A stretch of 64,000 nucleotides of DNA from Collinsella aerofaciens. GTDB taxonomy: Bacteria > Actinomycetota > Coriobacteriia > Coriobacteriales > Coriobacteriaceae. The stretch covers positions 18,206 through 82,205 of the forward strand of contig NZ_JAQLEM010000008.1 in NCBI RefSeq assembly GCF_028209885.1, read 5' to 3'. The notes under the pieces are model-generated. The model was not told the DNA's origin and did not search any database. It saw nothing but the letters and a program-made list of their open reading frames with translations. Below are positions 1 through 7,187 of this stretch, piece after piece. A program made the translations under genes and the position numbers. Each line of letters opens with the position of its first letter. The first letter of the stretch is position 1.

Positions 1-2
1 GT

Positions 3-791
3 TTTGCCGTGGTCAATCTCGATATGGATAAGGTCGATCGTGTGCTCGAGGCGGCATCTCGTTGCGAACGTACGGTGACGTTCTCCCTGACCGACGAGCG
101 TGCCGACGTGCTTGCGCTGGCGATTCGCAATGGTGACTGCGGCGTGGTGGCAACGGTGCGCACGCCCCGCTTTACGCGCGACATTGTGATTCCCACGCCG
201 GTTAAGTTCAATGTGTCCAACGCGCTTGCCGCTATTGCCTGCGCCGAGGCCCTGGGCATTTCCGAAGAGGGTATCGTCCATGGCTTTGAGGGCGTCTTCG
301 TTCCCGGCCGTATGGAGCTCTATCCGTCCGTATCGGGCAAAATCTTGGGCGTCGTCGATTTTGCACATAACGGCATGAGCCTCGAGACACTCCTGCGTGA
401 CCTGCGCGAGAACTATCCCGAGCGCGAGCTGGCGGTTGTATTTGGCGCTACGGGCGGTAAGGGTGTCGACCGACGCACCACGATGGGCATCGCCGCTGGC
501 AAGTATGCCGACCGAATCGTGATTACCGAGGACGACCCCGGCCCCGAGAACGTCGAGGATATTTGCGCCGAGATCGCGCGCAACGTTCAAGCGCAGGGAA
601 ATGATAACTGGCAAATCGTGACTGATCGCGTTGCCGCTATCGAGACTGCCGTGCGCGAAACCGTCCGTCCCGCCGTGGTCATCGTGACCGGTAAGGGCGA
701 GGAAGAGCGCATGCTGCGCAAGAACGGACCCGAGCCTTGCGAGCGCGACGGTTCGATTCTCAAGCGCACCCTTGCGGCGTACGACGCCTAA
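3..791 (+). CDS. MurE-type Mur ligase, C-terminal part (5' end outside window)
   Basis: The reading frame is open to the left edge, so the N-terminal and ATP-binding parts are missing. What remains is the end of the central domain (a VKFNVSNALAA stretch typical of Mur ligases) and the complete C-terminal ligase domain with VVDFAHN, FGATGGKG and a C-terminal VTGKGEEE stretch. MurE adds the third amino acid of the peptidoglycan stem in the cytoplasm. The substrate-specificity loop reads ITEDDPGPE (nt 522-548) where mDAP-adding enzymes have DNPR; this suggests another diamino acid such as lysine or ornithine. A MurE-like paralogue with another role is possible because the N-terminus cannot be seen. 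It sits next to murI, a related peptidoglycan gene. Confidence 0.8.
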   Translation, partial: FAVVNLDMDKVDRVLEAASRCERTVTFSLTDERADVLALAIRNGDCGVVATVRTPRFTRDIVIPTPVKFNVSNALAAIACAEALGISEEGIVHGFEGVFVPGRMELYPSVSGKILGVVDFAHNGMSLETLLRDLRENYPERELAVVFGATGGKGVDRRTTMGIAAGKYADRIVITEDDPGPENVEDICAEIARNVQAQGNDNWQIVTDRVAAIETAVRETVRPAVVIVTGKGEEERMLRKNGPEPCERDGSILKRTLAAYDA

Positions 792-825
792 GACCAGAAG
801 CCCCTTCTACGTAAATGGAGTGACC

Positions 826-1737
826 ATGTCCCACAATACCCTGCCGACCGTCGCTGAGCTTTCGGGCGAGATGCGCGAGCGTCTTGCCAAGGTTAAGTAC
901 GTCTTTACCGACCTGGACGCCACCATGCTCGCGCCCGGCTCGTGCGTGCTGCGCGACAACGACGGCAACCCCTCGACCAAGCTCGTCGAGGCTGTCGTGG
1001 CACTTGCCCGCGCCGGCATCCAGGTGGTTCCCACCTCGGGCCGCAACCGTACCATGATCCACGAGGATGCGCGCGTGCTCGGCCTCAACTCCTACATCGG
1101 CGAGATGGGTGGCCTGGTCATGTACGACCTCAAGGCCAACGATTGGGAGTATCTGACCGGCGATATGCCCTACGACCCCGCCTGCGGCCTCACGCCGCAT
1201 CAGGTGATCGAGCAGACCGGCGTGTGCGAGAAGATTCTCGCCCGCTGGCCGCATAAGATCGAGTACCACAACGACATGTCGACTGGCTACAAGTACCGCG
1301 AGGTCACCGTCGGCATGCGCGGCGATGTGCCCGACGACGAGGTCCAGGCCATTCTTGACGAGGCCGGCTGCGGCCTGGTCTGGGCCTGCAACGGTCACCT
1401 GACGCATCTGTCCAAGCCGACGACGCTCGAGCTCGAACGCGTCGAGGACGGCCGCGCGTTTAACATCAATCCCGCCGGCCTCAACAAGGGCGTTGCCATC
1501 GCACGTTTCTGCGAGCACCTGGGTATCGAGCGCGAGGAGACGCTGGCGCTCGGCGATTCCGAGTCCGACTTCTACATGGCTGACCACGTGGGCACGTTCT
1601 GCCTGGTCGAGAACGGTTTGACCAGCGCCGGCGCGCCCGAGTTCCTGGATGTTTGCGATAACGCCTACGTCACGCGCGGAAAGATTGTCGATGGCTGGGC
1701 GGCAACGGCAGAGCTGCTCGTCGCGGCCCGCTCGTAG
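826..1737 (+). CDS. HAD-superfamily hydrolase (Cof/IIB-like phosphatase)
   Basis: 303 residues from the ATG at 826, which has GGAG just upstream; the in-frame upstream extension overlaps murE and looks non-coding. HAD motif I is FTDLDATML near residue 25, with the paired aspartates of the nucleophile motif, and motif IV is ALGDSESDF near residue 245, as in type IIB (Cof-like) phosphatases. A conserved lysine lies in the LNKGVAIARF stretch before it. The family removes phosphate from sugar phosphates or nucleotides in the cytoplasm; the substrate cannot be told from sequence. It lies between the MurE-type ligase and murI on the same strand with short gaps, so they may be co-transcribed. Confidence 0.8.
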   Translation: MSHNTLPTVAELSGEMRERLAKVKYVFTDLDATMLAPGSCVLRDNDGNPSTKLVEAVVALARAGIQVVPTSGRNRTMIHEDARVLGLNSYIGEMGGLVMYDLKANDWEYLTGDMPYDPACGLTPHQVIEQTGVCEKILARWPHKIEYHNDMSTGYKYREVTVGMRGDVPDDEVQAILDEAGCGLVWACNGHLTHLSKPTTLELERVEDGRAFNINPAGLNKGVAIARFCEHLGIEREETLALGDSESDFYMADHVGTFCLVENGLTSAGAPEFLDVCDNAYVTRGKIVDGWAATAELLVAARS

Positions 1738-1790
1738 TGCGGTCCTATCGTTCTGAGCCATATCTTTTCGAGAGAGAATCTGGTGAGGTA

Positions 1791-2675
1791 ATGTCCTATA
1801 TCGAGAATCTGGCTGGCGACACACGCCCCATTGGCGTATTCGACTCGGGTCTAGGCGGTCTGACGGTTGCGCGCGCGATTGCGACGGCGTTGCCGCACGA
1901 GTCCGTCTACTACTTCGGCGACACCAAGCGCTGCCCCTACGGCACCCGCACCGAGGACGAGGTGCGCTCGTTTGCACTGCAGGCGGGCCGTTGGCTGTCG
2001 AAGCACGACGTCAAGATCATGGTCATCGCCTGCAATACGGCGACCGCTGCGGCCTTGCGTTTGGCCCAGCAGGTGCTCGACGTCCCCGTCATCGGTGTGA
2101 TTGCACCGGGCGCACGCGCGGCAATCAACAGCACCCGCACGCGCCGGGTGGGCGTGCTCGCCACCAACCTCACCATTCGCTCAGGCGCTTACACGCGTGC
2201 CATTCAGGACCTGGATGCCGGCGTCGACGTATACGGCTGCCCTGCCTCGAGCTTTGTCGAGGTCGTTGAGCACGAGCTCGCCTCGGGCGCACATCTGCAA
2301 GAGCAGTGGCTCGAGAACGAGGACATCTTTGATACGCCTGCCGTACGCGCGCTGGTCGGCGCCACGGTTGAACCGCTGCGCGACCACGGCATCGATACCG
2401 TGGTACTCGGCTGCACGCATTTTCCGCTGCTCGTGGGGCCTATTCGCCATGCGCTGGGTCCCGGAGTGCGCGTGGTGAGCTCCGCCGAGGAGACCACGCG
2501 CGAGCTGACCGATATTCTCACGCGCCGCGAGCAGCTGGCGGGCGACGCGGCCGAGCCGCAGCATCGTTTTGCAACGACGGCCGATAACATTGCCGAGTTT
2601 GCGGTGGCGGGCAGTTTTATCTTTGGCCAGCCGCTCAAGAGCATTGAGCATATCGATATCGACGAACTGAAATAG
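1791..2675 (+). CDS. murI: Glutamate racemase
   Basis: Interconverts L- and D-glutamate, giving D-Glu for the peptidoglycan stem. About 294 residues, usual for the family. The glycine-rich start IGVFDSGLGGLTV and both catalytic cysteines are visible, in ACNTATAA and GCTHFPLL. The ATG at 1791 is chosen because the protein then begins about 13 residues before the conserved IGVFDSG block; an in-frame GTG at 1737 overlaps the previous stop codon and adds an unconserved tail. The gene follows the HAD hydrolase by about 50 bases and precedes rph, as often seen in Gram-positive murI-rph-rdgB clusters. Confidence 0.95.
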   Translation: MSYIENLAGDTRPIGVFDSGLGGLTVARAIATALPHESVYYFGDTKRCPYGTRTEDEVRSFALQAGRWLSKHDVKIMVIACNTATAAALRLAQQVLDVPVIGVIAPGARAAINSTRTRRVGVLATNLTIRSGAYTRAIQDLDAGVDVYGCPASSFVEVVEHELASGAHLQEQWLENEDIFDTPAVRALVGATVEPLRDHGIDTVVLGCTHFPLLVGPIRHALGPGVRVVSSAEETTRELTDILTRREQLAGDAAEPQHRFATTADNIAEFAVAGSFIFGQPLKSIEHIDIDELK

Positions 2676-2730
2676 ATAAAAGGTCACCGACCAAAGGCTC
2701 ACTTTCACCTTTTGCCGAAAGGATTTTTCC

Positions 2731-3456
2731 ATGGAGTATATGCAGGTCAATCGCGCCAACGGCCGCGCCGCCGATGAGCTGCGCCCCATCAAGCTTACCC
2801 GCGGCGTCATGAAGCACGCCCACGGTTCGTGCCTGGCCGAGTTTGGCGATACGCACGTGCTGTGCGCCGCCACCATCGAGGAGGGCGTGCCGGGCTGGCG
2901 CAAGGGCGCCAAGGCCGGTTGGGTAACGGCGGAGTACGCCATGCTGCCGGCATCGACCGGCAAGCGCTGCAAGCGCGAGCATGCCAACCGCAAGGGCCGC
3001 TCCATGGAGATCGAGCGCCTGATCGGCCGCAGCCTGCGTACCGTCGTCAACATGAAGGCACTCGGCGAGTACACCGTTACCGTCGACTGCGACGTGATTC
3101 AGGCAGACGGCGGCACGCGAACGGCGAGCATTACCGGCGCCTGGGTGGCGCTGCACGACGCCCTTGCCATGTGGGTCGAGGCGGGTAAGCTCGAGCGCAT
3201 CCCGCTCACGGGCCAGGTCGCCGCGATTTCCATGGGCGTTGTCGACGGCAACACCCTGCTCGACCTGGATTATTCCGAGGACAGTCACGCCGAGGTCGAC
3301 ATGAACCTTGTCGCCACCGATACCGGTGAGATGATCGAGCTTCAGGGCACTGGCGAGCAGGCGCCCTTCGACCGCAAGCGCCTCAATTCCCTGCTCGATT
3401 TGGGCGACAAGGGCATTGCCGAGCTCATCGAGCTCCAGCGCCAAGTCCTCGCCTAA
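2731..3456 (+). CDS. rph: Ribonuclease PH
   Basis: Phosphorolytic 3'-5' exoribonuclease that trims tRNA 3' ends. 241 residues, the normal length. Family signatures are RPIKLTRGVMKHAHGS near the N-terminus, TAEYAMLPAST, RKGRSMEIERLIGRSLR in the middle and DLDYSEDSHAEVDMN near the C-terminus. An AAAGG ribosome binding site precedes the ATG. The spacing to murI and rdgB suggests one transcription unit, although a palindromic repeat lies in the following gap (3454-3500). Confidence 0.96.
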   Translation: MEYMQVNRANGRAADELRPIKLTRGVMKHAHGSCLAEFGDTHVLCAATIEEGVPGWRKGAKAGWVTAEYAMLPASTGKRCKREHANRKGRSMEIERLIGRSLRTVVNMKALGEYTVTVDCDVIQADGGTRTASITGAWVALHDALAMWVEAGKLERIPLTGQVAAISMGVVDGNTLLDLDYSEDSHAEVDMNLVATDTGEMIELQGTGEQAPFDRKRLNSLLDLGDKGIAELIELQRQVLA

Positions 3457-3508
3457 CCTGCCAAAAAGGGACAGGTTTATTTTGGCAGGTTTTATCTGCG
3501 GAAACGCC
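3454..3508 (+). repeat. Dispersed hairpin repeat, copy 1 (GGGACAGG-loop family)
   Basis: AACCTGCCAAAA and TTTTGGCAGGTTTT form the two arms of a hairpin around an AAGGGACAGGTTTA loop, followed by ATCTGCG. Nearly the same stretch of about 54 bases occurs in the opposite orientation at 42838-42893, differing by only a few bases. It overlaps the rph stop codon and may be able to act as a terminator or RNA processing site between rph and rdgB. Confidence 0.75.
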
Positions 3509-3598
3509 GATAGATAAGGTTGATGCCACATGAAAGGGGAGATGCCGACGGACCGGTCCCTTTTACGTGACTTTGCTATACGGACAAGGAGACCACTC

Positions 3599-4240
3599 AT
3601 GGCACTTGAGAAGATCGACATCGACACCCTCGACCCGGCGGCGACCATCGTCGTGGCAACGGGCAACGCCCATAAGCTCACCGAGATCGAGGCCATTTTG
3701 GGCAAGGTTATGCCCGAGGTTCGCTTTGTGGCGCTCGGCCAGCTGGGCGATTTTGAGGACCCCGAGGAAAACGGCACGACGTTTTTGGAGAACGCCATCA
3801 TCAAGGCCCAGGCTGCGGTGGAGGAGACGGGCCTTATGGCCATTGCCGACGATTCGGGCCTGGTCGTCGACGCGCTGGACGGTGAGCCCGGTGTGTATAG
3901 TGCGCGCTACGCGGGCGTTCACGGCGACGATGCCGCCAACAATGCCAAACTGCTCGTGAATCTGGAGGGCGTGGCCGACGAGGACCGCACTGCGCGCTTT
4001 ATGAGTGTCGTCGCGCTCATCGACACGGACGGTTTGGTCACCTATGGTGAGGGCGCCTGCGAGGGCGTTATCGCACATGAGGGCCGCGGCGATCACGGCT
4101 TTGGCTACGACCCGCTGTTCCTGCCGGTCGACACGCCGGGCAAGACCATGGCCGAGCTGACGGCGGACGAGAAGAACGCCATCAGCCATCGATTCCATGC
4201 GCTCGAGCACCTATCCGCCAAACTGACGGGCGAGGAGTAG
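3599..4240 (+). CDS. rdgB: RdgB/HAM1 family dITP/XTP pyrophosphatase
   Basis: Hydrolyses non-canonical purine triphosphates (dITP, XTP) to monophosphates, cleaning the nucleotide pool. About 213 residues. It has the ATGNAHKLTEIEAIL substrate-binding start, the DDSGLVVDALDGEPGVYSARYAG block with the metal-binding acidic residues, and the GFGYDPLFLP block near residue 170. The ATG at 3599 has AAGGAG upstream; an earlier in-frame ATG at 3530 would add 23 residues with no family counterpart. It ends 3 bases before dtd, so the two are translationally linked. Confidence 0.95.
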   Translation: MALEKIDIDTLDPAATIVVATGNAHKLTEIEAILGKVMPEVRFVALGQLGDFEDPEENGTTFLENAIIKAQAAVEETGLMAIADDSGLVVDALDGEPGVYSARYAGVHGDDAANNAKLLVNLEGVADEDRTARFMSVVALIDTDGLVTYGEGACEGVIAHEGRGDHGFGYDPLFLPVDTPGKTMAELTADEKNAISHRFHALEHLSAKLTGEE

Positions 4241-4243
4241 GCC

Positions 4244-4690
4244 GTGCGTGCGGTGGTGCAGCGCGTGCTCAACGCCGGCGTGACGGTCGACGGCGAGTGC
4301 GTGGGCAAAATTGGGCGCGGCTATCTGGTGCTGCTGGGCGTGGGCCACGGCGACACGCGCGCCGAGGCCGATAAGCTGTGGGGAAAGCTCCGGGGCTTGC
4401 GCATTAACGAGGACGAGAACGGCAAGACCAACCTGGCACTTGCCGATGTCGACGGCGAGGTTCTCGTGGTGTCGCAGTTCACGCTGTTTGCCGATTGCCG
4501 TCACGGCCGCCGCCCATCGTTTACGGATGCCGGCGCCCCCGATGTCGCCAACGAGCTCTACGAGTACTTCCTGACGCTCGTTCGCCAAGATGTCGAACAC
4601 GTGGCGCACGGCATCTTTGGCGCCGATATGAAAGTCGATCTCGTCAACGACGGCCCATTCACCATCGTCTTGGATACCGATAGTCTGTAA
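4244..4690 (+). CDS. dtd: D-aminoacyl-tRNA deacylase
   Basis: Removes D-amino acids mistakenly attached to tRNA. 148 residues beginning at a GTG (MRAVVQRV is the classical DTD start). The conserved SQFTLFADC motif and [10 protein letters not shown] motif (with the Gly-Pro-like switch segment later in the protein) are visible. The start codon lies 3 bases after the rdgB stop, arguing for coupled translation in an rph-rdgB-dtd group. Confidence 0.96.
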   Translation: MRAVVQRVLNAGVTVDGECVGKIGRGYLVLLGVGHGDTRAEADKLWGKLRGLRINEDENGKTNLALADVDGEVLVVSQFTLFADCRHGRRPSFTDAGAPDVANELYEYFLTLVRQDVEHVAHGIFGADMKVDLVNDGPFTIVLDTDSL

Positions 4691-4725
4691 GTAGTCAATT
4701 TGGGACCGGGCTTGTTTAACTACTT
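4689..4725 (+). repeat. GTAGTCA-type hairpin after dtd
   Basis: AAGTAGT and ACTACTT form a 7-base-pair stem around a loop that carries TTTGGGAC. A similar element, sharing GTAGTCATT and GGGAC with a GACTAC right arm, is found at 9353-9383. It overlaps the dtd stop codon and the probable veg -35 box. Confidence 0.4.
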
Positions 4726-4753
4726 GCGTATGGTGGCAGCAGGGTGCTATAGT
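4724..4753 (+). promoter_or_regulatory. Probable sigma-A promoter of veg
   Basis: TTGCGT and TATAGT separated by 18 bases, placed about 70 bases before the veg start codon. The sequence match to the housekeeping consensus is good at the -10 and moderate at the -35. Confidence 0.5.
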
Positions 4754-4774
4754 ATTAGAGTTTTGTCTATCTTA

Positions 4775-4793
4775 GGGGTATTATCCCCTTTTT
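4775..4793 (+). terminator. Short GGGG/CCCC hairpin with T-run in the veg leader (possible attenuator)
   Basis: GGGG, six bases TATTAT, CCCC, then TTTTT, all between the predicted veg promoter and the veg start codon. The stem is short, so it may act as a leaky terminator that dampens veg-ispE transcription, or it may be just a leader hairpin. Confidence 0.35.
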
Positions 4794-4820
4794 GAATTGC
4801 ACCTTCTGGAGGCCCTGTTC

Positions 4821-5117
4821 ATGGAAGAGATGGAAGTCAATCACGTCGACGACATCCACGAGAAGCTGACCGATATGGTGGGCGATCGCGTTAAGGTGAA
4901 GGCCAACATGGGCCGCACCCGCGTCGTCGAGCGCATGGGCACCATCAAGAGCGTCCATCCGGCAGTCTTTATCGTCGAGGTCGACGAGCGCCGTGGCCGC
5001 AAGTCGCGTCAGTCCTACCAGTATATTGATGTTCTCACCGGCCAGGTCGAGCTGTTCGACCCCGAGAGCGGCGAGCACATTTTTACCCCGCTCGGCAATC
5101 AGCTCGAGGAGCACTAG
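4821..5117 (+). CDS. veg: Veg family protein
   Basis: 98 residues. The DIHEKLTDMVGDRVKVKAN start and the central RRGRKSRQSYQY stretch fit the Veg family of small basic-patch proteins, highly transcribed in Bacillus and linked there to biofilm matrix control. The exact biochemical role is unknown. The ATG at 4821 has GGAGG nine bases upstream. The next gene, ispE, starts two bases after its stop; veg beside ispE is also the arrangement known from Bacillus, which supports the call. Confidence 0.85.
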   Translation: MEEMEVNHVDDIHEKLTDMVGDRVKVKANMGRTRVVERMGTIKSVHPAVFIVEVDERRGRKSRQSYQYIDVLTGQVELFDPESGEHIFTPLGNQLEEH

Positions 5118-5119
5118 CG

Positions 5120-6016
5120 GTGACCGATTGGTCCCTGACCCTTTCCGCGCCGGCAAAGATCAACCTCTATCTGGGGGTTCATACCGAGCGTGACGACCGC
5201 GGCTACCATAAGGTCGATTCCCTGATGGCAGCCGTCGGTCTTGTCGATACCGTGACGGTTACGCCGGCACAGGCGCTGACCGTTCAGACGATTCCGACAT
5301 CCGACTTTCCCATGCAAAAGAATACGGCGTATCGTGCGGCCGCTGCTATGGCCGAGCATTACGGTCGCGAAGCCAATGTCTGCATCACGATTAAGAAGCG
5401 CATCCCGCTGTGTGCCGGCCTGGGCGGTCCTTCGACGGATGCCGCGGCGGTCATTGTCGCCTTGGCAGAGAGTTGGGGTATCGACCGTGCCGACCCCGCG
5501 CTGGACAACATTGCGCGCGGCATTGGCGCCGACGTTCCCTTCTTTTTGCATGCCAGCCCTGCATTTTACGTGGGTGGGGGAGACGTGCTGGCAACCGAGT
5601 ACCCCGCACTTCCCGCGACACCCGTCGTGCTGGTCAAGCCGCGCGAGGCAAGCGTTTCAACAATTGAAGCCTATCGACGTTTTGACGAGACCCCAGCGCC
5701 TGTGGACAAGCCCGGAGCGATCGCATCTGCCCTTCGCTCGGGAGATGCAGAGGCGGCCTACGCGCTCGTCCACAACAACCTGGGTGTCATTTCCGCGCAG
5801 ATGGAGCCGCGGATTCAAACGGTGCTCGACTGGCTTCGTTCACGGGACGGTACCATTGCCGCAAACGTGTGCGGTTCGGGTGCCTGCTCGTTTGCTCTCT
5901 GCGATAGCGCCGCCACGGCAGCCAATCTTTCGGCAGCCGCTCAACAAAACGGCTGGTGGGCTTATGCAACGGAGCTCGTTTCCGACACGGTTCGCATTGA
6001 AGCGCCAAAGAAGTAA
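5120..6016 (+). CDS. ispE: 4-diphosphocytidyl-2-C-methyl-D-erythritol kinase
   Basis: GHMP-family kinase that phosphorylates CDP-ME in the MEP isoprenoid pathway. 298 residues. Motif 1 is SAPAKINLYLGV at residues 9-20; the phosphate-binding loop is IPLCAGLGGPSTDAA near residue 95; the C-terminal motif is ANVCGSGACSFAL. It starts with GTG directly after veg. The other MEP genes of this window, ispD and ispF, lie about 20 kb away in a different operon. Confidence 0.95.
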   Translation: MTDWSLTLSAPAKINLYLGVHTERDDRGYHKVDSLMAAVGLVDTVTVTPAQALTVQTIPTSDFPMQKNTAYRAAAAMAEHYGREANVCITIKKRIPLCAGLGGPSTDAAAVIVALAESWGIDRADPALDNIARGIGADVPFFLHASPAFYVGGGDVLATEYPALPATPVVLVKPREASVSTIEAYRRFDETPAPVDKPGAIASALRSGDAEAAYALVHNNLGVISAQMEPRIQTVLDWLRSRDGTIAANVCGSGACSFALCDSAATAANLSAAAQQNGWWAYATELVSDTVRIEAPKK

Positions 6017-6025
6017 AAATTTCTC

Positions 6026-6054
6026 TGGCACACGACGGAAATCTTTGTTACTAT
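6026..6054 (+). promoter_or_regulatory. Possible promoter of tRNA-Pro
   Basis: TGGCAC and TACTAT spaced by 17 bases, ending 11 bases before the tRNA. The -35 is a weak match; the position is right. Confidence 0.35.
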
Positions 6055-6065
6055 AGTCGAGCTAA

Positions 6066-6142
6066 CGGGTTGTGGCTCAGTTTGGTAGAGCACTGCGTTC
6101 GGGACGCAGGGGTCGCTGGTTCAAATCCAGTCAACCCGACCA
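6066..6142 (+). tRNA. tRNA-Pro (anticodon CGG)
   Basis: The acceptor stem CGGGTTG pairs with CAACCCG. The D arm GCTC/GAGC, the anticodon arm CTGCG-TTCGGGA-CGCAG and the T arm with TTCAAAT are all present. The anticodon CGG reads CCG proline codons. CCA is encoded. Confidence 0.95.
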
Positions 6143-6153
6143 GAGCATGAGGA

Positions 6154-6181
6154 GGGACCGCTTCTTGCGGTCCCTTTTTTT
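6154..6181 (+). terminator. Rho-independent terminator after tRNA-Pro
   Basis: GGGACCGC and GCGGTCCC form a perfect 8-bp stem with a 5-base loop, followed by seven T. Confidence 0.9.
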
Positions 6182-6254
6182 AGCTATTGTTGTGATACCG
6201 CGATACCCGCGGTATACTCATTCGAGCTTGTCTCGCTGTATTGTGGAGGTCTAC

Positions 6255-6530
6255 ATGTTTGGACTGAGGGCTCCTGAGCTCATCATTATTCTCATCGTTG
6301 TCCTGATTATCTTTGGGCCCAAGAACCTGCCGAAGCTCGGTAAGTCCCTCGGCTCTACCGTCAAGAATATCCGCGAGGGTATGGAGGGCGACGATAAGGG
6401 CGAAACCAAGCAGGCCGAGGAGGTTGTGGTCGAGGAGTCCGAGGAGGACAAGGAGATCGCAGAGCTCGAGGCCAAGCTCGCTGCTGCCAAGCAAAAGAAG
6501 GCAGAGGACAGCGACGCGGACGCAGAGTAG
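6255..6530 (+). CDS. tatA: Sec-independent protein translocase TatA/E
   Basis: Pore-forming subunit of the twin-arginine translocation system. 91 residues: an N-terminal membrane helix (APELIIILIVVLIIFGPKNL), the FGPKNLPKLGKSLG hinge and amphipathic helix, then a very acidic/lysine-rich cytoplasmic tail. The ATG at 6255 is preceded by GGAGG; a longer frame to the left would run through the tRNA gene and is rejected. No tatC is in this window, so the partner is elsewhere. Confidence 0.92.
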   Translation: MFGLRAPELIIILIVVLIIFGPKNLPKLGKSLGSTVKNIREGMEGDDKGETKQAEEVVVEESEEDKEIAELEAKLAAAKQKKAEDSDADAE

Positions 6531-6555
6531 TCCCATCCCTTTGGGGTGAGCACCT

Positions 6556-6589
6556 GACCGGCTTGCCCGCAGGCTAGCCGGTCTTTTTT
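6556..6589 (+). terminator. Rho-independent terminator after tatA
   Basis: GACCGGCT pairs with AGCCGGTC across a 12-base loop, followed by six T. Confidence 0.88.
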
Positions 6590-6637
6590 CGTTTTGTTGA
6601 CAGTTGATCGTTACATCATAGTTGGGGAGATATCCGT

Positions 6638-7108
6638 ATGGACGCAAGCCAGATCGTACTGACCGCTGAAGGCCGCCAGAAGCTCGTCGAGGAGCTCGCT
6701 TGGCGTGAGGGCGATTACGCCAAGGAGATCGTCGAGGACATCAAGGAAGCCCGCGCGTTCGGCGACCTTTCGGAGAACTCCGAGTACGATGCCGCCAAGG
6801 ACAAGCAGGCCCAGAACGCCGCTCGTATCGCCGAGATCCAGGCCATCCTCGCCAACGCTCAGATCGCTGCCAGCACGGGCGACCTGACCGTCTCCATTGG
6901 CTCGACTGTTACCCTGGTCGACCCCAACGGTGAGCTTATCGAGGTCACGCTTGTCGGTACCACCGAGACCAACTCGCTCGAGCACAAGATCTCCAACGAG
7001 TCTCCGGTCGGTCACGCCATCATCGGTCACGGCGAGGGCGATTCCGTCGAGGTCGTTACGCCTTCCGGCAAGACTCGCGTCTACACCATCGCCAAGATCG
7101 CACGCTAG
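6638..7108 (+). CDS. greA: Transcription elongation factor GreA
   Basis: Rescues backtracked RNA polymerase by stimulating transcript cleavage. 156 residues, standard. The N-terminal coiled coil ends in the basic/acidic tip region with GDLSENSEYDAAKDKQ, the classical GreA signature carrying the catalytic acidic tip; the C-terminal half has the ISNESPVGHAIIGH block that binds polymerase. GGGGAG precedes the ATG. It stands upstream of lysS, as in many Gram-positive genomes. Confidence 0.96.
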   Translation: MDASQIVLTAEGRQKLVEELAWREGDYAKEIVEDIKEARAFGDLSENSEYDAAKDKQAQNAARIAEIQAILANAQIAASTGDLTVSIGSTVTLVDPNGELIEVTLVGTTETNSLEHKISNESPVGHAIIGHGEGDSVEVVTPSGKTRVYTIAKIAR

Positions 7109-7136
7109 ACCACGGTCCCGCGTAAAGGTATGTTTT

Positions 7137-7169
7137 CGCTCCCTGGGACCGAATCCTGGGGAGCGTTTT
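7137..7169 (+). terminator. Terminator-like hairpin between greA and lysS
   Basis: CGCTCCC pairs with GGGAGCG, and further bases inside can pair, followed by TTTT. The short T-run leaves room for read-through into lysS, 18 bases downstream. Confidence 0.7.
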
Positions 7170-7187
7170 AGTTTGAGGAGCTAACTT

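Noticed and set aside
6072-6254. N-terminal extension of tatA
   Set aside because: It would translate most of tRNA-Pro and its terminator; the ATG at 6255 has a good ribosome site.
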